Positions 61,115 through 64,000 of a DNA stretch of 64,000 bases are shown here, one piece after another (position 1 is the stretch's first letter; every line of letters begins with the position of its first letter). A program made the position numbers and the translations under genes. Location of the stretch: contig NZ_FZNO01000011.1 of the NCBI RefSeq assembly GCF_900188025.1, positions 1 through 64,000 on the forward strand. The letters are read 5' to 3'. The notes below the pieces were generated by a model, which was not told the DNA's origin, searched no databases, and worked only from the letters and a program-made list of their open reading frames with translations. Source of the DNA: Blastococcus mobilis (GTDB taxonomy: Bacteria > Actinomycetota > Actinomycetes > Mycobacteriales > Geodermatophilaceae).

Positions 61115-62544
61115 TGACCACCCCGGTCGCGGCCGGCGGGCTCGCCGGGCATCTCGACGGGTTCGTGCGCGCCGTGCGTGAGGCAGGCATCCCGGTCGGG
61201 ATCAGCCAGGCCGTGGATGCCGCCGAGATCCTGACGGTGGTCGACCTGCTCGACCGGGAGCAGCTCCGGCACGGGCTGGCCGCGGTGCTGCTGCAGCGCG
61301 CAGCCCAGCGCCCCACCTACGACGTCCTCTTCGACCTGTGGTGGCCGCTGTCGGACCGCCCGCCGGCTGCGTCCGACGGGGAGGGGACGGACGGCAGCCC
61401 CGATGACGAGGCGGGGGAGTCGACCCTGGACGTGCCGGGGTCCGACGACGCCGACCTGGCCGCGCTCATGCGCGAGCGGCTGCTGCGGCTGCTGCTCGAC
61501 GGGGACGAGGAGGCGCTGCGCCGGTTCGCGCGCGAGGCCGTCGAGCTGCTGGGGCGCGGTCAGCCCTCGCCCTCGGGGCAGTCGTACTTCAGCTACCGGG
61601 TGCTGCGCGCGCTGTCGCCGGACACGCTCGTCTCGCAATTGCTGGCCGGGCTGCTCGCCGAGGGCGATCGCGGCGGACTGGGCGAACAGGTGGCCCGCCA
61701 GACGATCCGCGAGCGGCTGTCGGCGCTGCGCTCCGCGATCGAGTCCGAGGTGCGCCGGCGGACGGCGGCGGAGAAGGGGCGGGACAAGGTCGCGAAGAAC
61801 GCCGTCCGGCCGCTGGTGGACCAGGTGGACTTCCTCCGTGCGCAGTCGACCGACCTGGCCGAGCTGCGACGGGCCGTGGCGCCGCTGGCCCGCCGGCTGG
61901 CGGTACGGCTCTCCGCGCGCCGCCGGCTGGGGCGCGAGGGCCGGCTGGACTTCCGCAAGACGGTGCGGGCCTCGCTGGGCACGGGCGGCGTTCCGGTGGT
62001 CACCCACCACCGGCCGCGGAAGGTCCACAAGCCCGAGCTCGTCGTGCTCTGCGACGTGAGCGGATCGGTGGCGGGGTTCAGCCACTTCACGCTGATGCTG
62101 ACCCAGGCCCTGCGGGAGCACTTCACCGGCGTGCGGGCCTTCGCGTTCGTCGACACCACCGACGAGGTGACCCGCTTCTTCAAGCCCGGTGCCGACGTCG
62201 TCGACGCGATCGCCCGGATCGGGCGCGAGGCCGACGTCGTGGGTTTCGACGGGCACAGCGACTACGGGACCGCCTTCGAGGTGTTCGCCGACCGCTGGGC
62301 GTCCGCGGTCGGCCCGAAGACGTCGCTGCTGGTCCTCGGCGACGGTCGGACGAACTACCGGCAACCGGGCCTGCCCGTGCTGGCCGACCTGGTCCGGCGG
62401 TCGCGGTCGGCGCACTGGCTCAATCCCGAGCCCCGGCGGTTGTGGGGCAGCGGTGACTCGGCCGCGAACCGTTACGGCGAGGTCATCGACATGGTGGAGT
62501 GCCGCAACGCTGCCCAGCTGTCGGAGTTCGTCACCACCCTCTGA
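61114..62544 (+). CDS. VWA-domain (CoxE-like) partner of MoxR
   Basis: A 476-residue protein with an N-terminal helical region and a C-terminal VWA domain starting at about residue 300. The MIDAS motif is DVSGSVAG (DxSxS) with the later Thr/Asp of FVDTTDEV and LVLGDGRTNYR. CoxE in carbon monoxide dehydrogenase clusters has the same layout. ATG 61114 overlaps the MoxR stop by one base, so the pair is made together. No cox genes lie in this window. Confidence 0.9.
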   Translation: MTTPVAAGGLAGHLDGFVRAVREAGIPVGISQAVDAAEILTVVDLLDREQLRHGLAAVLLQRAAQRPTYDVLFDLWWPLSDRPPAASDGEGTDGSPDDEAGESTLDVPGSDDADLAALMRERLLRLLLDGDEEALRRFAREAVELLGRGQPSPSGQSYFSYRVLRALSPDTLVSQLLAGLLAEGDRGGLGEQVARQTIRERLSALRSAIESEVRRRTAAEKGRDKVAKNAVRPLVDQVDFLRAQSTDLAELRRAVAPLARRLAVRLSARRRLGREGRLDFRKTVRASLGTGGVPVVTHHRPRKVHKPELVVLCDVSGSVAGFSHFTLMLTQALREHFTGVRAFAFVDTTDEVTRFFKPGADVVDAIARIGREADVVGFDGHSDYGTAFEVFADRWASAVGPKTSLLVLGDGRTNYRQPGLPVLADLVRRSRSAHWLNPEPRRLWGSGDSAANRYGEVIDMVECRNAAQLSEFVTTL

Positions 62545-62858
62545 GCGTCCCGGTGCGGCGCACTGTCGACGGGGCGACACGTCGGCCGGTCGACAGGTCG
62601 ATCCGGCGCCTCGTCGCCTGCCGTCGCGACACGCCGGGGTTCCGGAGCGCCGCCGTAACCGATGTCGTCCCCGAGCGTTGGTCAGGGCGGCGCCGCACCA
62701 GGTGCGGACGTGCTCAATCGGGGCAGCGACGCACGGTGTCGATCGCGACCGGCTGCACGGGGGAGCCGGTCGCGGCGGTCGCGGGTTCTCCACCTCCGGG
62801 TGGGGCCCCGGCCGCGGCCGGCGCCGATCCTGACGGGGCCCGTCCCGGTGGTCCCCGA
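62545..62858. other. 314-bp non-coding stretch before nadD
   Basis: No gene or long hairpin was recognised. Open frames here are GC-driven. The nadD promoter lies at its right end. Confidence 0.5.
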
Positions 62859-62864
62859 TAGGCT
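62859..62864 (+). promoter_or_regulatory. -10 box for a leaderless nadD transcript
   Basis: TAGGCT ends 6 nt before the GTG start of nadD, the same arrangement as at ndk. Confidence 0.62.
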
Positions 62865-62870
62865 CGTCCG

Positions 62871-63539
62871 GTGGCAGGTGGCCGGGTCGGGATCATGGGC
62901 GGGACGTTCGATCCCATTCACCACGGTCACCTCGTCGCCGCCAGCGAGGTCGCGGGCCTCTTCGGTCTGGACGAGGTCATCTTCGTGCCGACCGGCGAAC
63001 CGTGGCAGAAGAGTGAGCGCGCGGTCAGCCCCGCGGAGGACCGCTACCTCATGACCGTGATCGCCACGGCGTCCAACCCGCGGTTCTCCGTCAGCCGGGT
63101 CGACATCGACCGGGGCGGCCCGACGTACACCATCGACACCCTCACCGATCTCCATCGGCAGCGGCCCGACGCCGAGCTGTTCTTCATCACCGGCGCCGAT
63201 GCCCTGGCCCAGATCGTCAGCTGGCGGGAGAACCAGCAGTTGTTCGACCTGGCCCACTTCATCGGAGTCACCCGGCCGGGATTCCACCTCGCGGACTCCC
63301 ACCTGCCCGAGGGCGTCGTCAGCCTCGTCGAGGTGCCCGCCCTGGCGATCAGCTCGACCGACTGCCGCGAACGGGTCGGCCGGGGCATGCCGGTCTGGTA
63401 CCTCGTTCCCGACGGCGTCGTGCAGTACATCGACAAGCGCGACCTCTACCGCGAGGTGCCGCGTCGACCCGGCGCCGAGGTCATCCAGCACCCCGCTACC
63501 CAGCCCCCGACCGACCACCTCCAGGAGGTACCCCGATGA
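62871..63539 (+). CDS. nadD: Nicotinate-nucleotide adenylyltransferase
   Basis: A 222-residue nucleotidyltransferase. [19 protein letters not shown] carries the HxGH motif and [16 protein letters not shown] the ISSTxxR motif. It makes deamido-NAD from nicotinate mononucleotide and ATP. GTG 62871. It overlaps rsfS by 4 nt. Confidence 0.96.
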   Translation: MAGGRVGIMGGTFDPIHHGHLVAASEVAGLFGLDEVIFVPTGEPWQKSERAVSPAEDRYLMTVIATASNPRFSVSRVDIDRGGPTYTIDTLTDLHRQRPDAELFFITGADALAQIVSWRENQQLFDLAHFIGVTRPGFHLADSHLPEGVVSLVEVPALAISSTDCRERVGRGMPVWYLVPDGVVQYIDKRDLYREVPRRPGAEVIQHPATQPPTDHLQEVPR

Positions 63540-63967
63540 CCGCCTCGGCCGAGGCGCGGGACACCGCGCTGCTCGCCGCTCAGGCGGCTGCGGACAAGCT
63601 CGCCACCGACGTCTCCATCGTCGACGTGAGCGACCGGCTCGCCATCACCGACGCCTTCGTCCTGGCCTCGGCGCCCAACGAGCGCCAGGTCCAGTCGATC
63701 GTCGACGAGGTGGAGGAGCGACTCCGCGAGCACGGCATCAAGCCCGTCCGTCGGGAGGGCGTCGCCGAGTCGAGGTGGGTCCTGCTCGACTTCGTGGACG
63801 TCGTGGTGCACGTCCAGCACGCCGAGGAGCGGGCGTACTACGCCCTCGAGCGGCTCTGGAAGGACTGCCCGACCATCCCGTTCGTCGACAACGCGAACCC
63901 TGCGCCGACCGGCGACACCGCGGCCGAGGGCGGCAGGTCCCCCGACGGGGAGACGTCCGGCCGGTGA
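63536..63967 (+). CDS. rsfS: Ribosomal silencing factor RsfS
   Basis: A 143-residue RsfS/YbeB protein. [20 protein letters not shown] and the segment [17 protein letters not shown] are the family core. It binds L14 and blocks subunit joining under starvation. The C-terminal 30 residues are a variable tail. ATG overlaps nadD (ATGA), and the stop overlaps the next start. Confidence 0.96.
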   Translation: MTASAEARDTALLAAQAAADKLATDVSIVDVSDRLAITDAFVLASAPNERQVQSIVDEVEERLREHGIKPVRREGVAESRWVLLDFVDVVVHVQHAEERAYYALERLWKDCPTIPFVDNANPAPTGDTAAEGGRSPDGETSGR

Positions 63968-64000
63968 CGGGCAGAGCCCTGCCGGTGCCGCGGCTGGTCC
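63964..64000 (+). CDS. Start of a downstream gene, cut by the window edge
   Basis: GTG 63964 overlaps the rsfS stop (GTGA) and opens a frame to the window end (12 codons visible, [12 protein letters not shown]). In actinobacteria a histidine phosphatase (phosphoglycerate-mutase family) gene commonly follows rsfS; that identity is a guess from gene order. Confidence 0.4.
   Translation, partial: MTGRALPVPRLV

Overview
The window is very GC-rich, with GTG starts, ATGA/GTGA gene overlaps, leaderless promoters with a TANNNT -10 box, two ClpP genes next to clpX, and an RNase E with long acidic/basic flanks. This points to a high-GC actinobacterium. Gene order and protein style suggest the Geodermatophilaceae (Blastococcus/Geodermatophilus/Modestobacter type), but that family assignment is inference.

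Bases 1-30,300 are an accessory, rearranged half. They hold: (i) a DUF421 protein, a haloacid-dehalogenase-like hydrolase and an OsmC gene cut by an in-frame TAG (0-2.3 kb); (ii) an IclR-controlled catabolic cluster of SDR, IclR regulator, amidohydrolase, acetoacetyl-CoA-synthetase-like ligase and AAHS-type transporter (2.8-9.1 kb), with ATTCCG-N5-CGGAAT operators and a direct repeat on each side; (iii) an integrase remnant, then a polysaccharide operon of frameshifted nucleotide-sugar dehydrogenase, family 2 glycosyltransferase and NodB-type deacetylase (10-13.7 kb), then an intact integrase/excisionase pair and an AbrB-like/VapC toxin-antitoxin pair (14-16.2 kb); (iv) an IS110 transposase fused at its 3' break to a damaged DUF4238 gene (16.5-18.3 kb); (v) a signalling block of five large proteins (GAF-GGDEF, PAS-GGDEF-EAL, REC with a degenerate HD-GYP, GAF-PAS-histidine kinase, and a membrane GAF-GGDEF-EAL) with a secreted subtilisin-like protease whose tail is eight KTWSA repeats and whose stop lies 4 nt from the GGDEF-EAL start (18.4-30 kb).

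A tRNA-Gly(TCC) at 30.4 kb marks the change to conserved core chromosome. The core holds an amidase, tRNA-Pro(TGG), tig, clpP1-clpP2, clpX, an AbiEi/DUF559 gene between two matching long palindromes, valS, yccF, folC-DUF4233-ndk, the B12-type radical SAM pair TIGR03960/TIGR03936, rne, rplU-rpmA, obgE-proB, def, a GNAT, a DinB-like/MarR divergent pair, the znuA-znuC-znuB-zur zinc operon with a Zur box, proA, a MoxR ATPase/VWA pair, nadD-rsfS and the start of one more gene.

Most of the damage (nonsense codon, 1-nt deletion, 20-bp duplication, IS truncation, integrase and IS3 fragments) lies in 1.8-22 kb. The second half looks intact. The most unusual signals are the long, nearly perfect palindromes (36904, 37942, 43394 and 18285), the protease/c-di-GMP gene pair, the TAG at the OsmC cysteine position, and the operator set of the IclR cluster.
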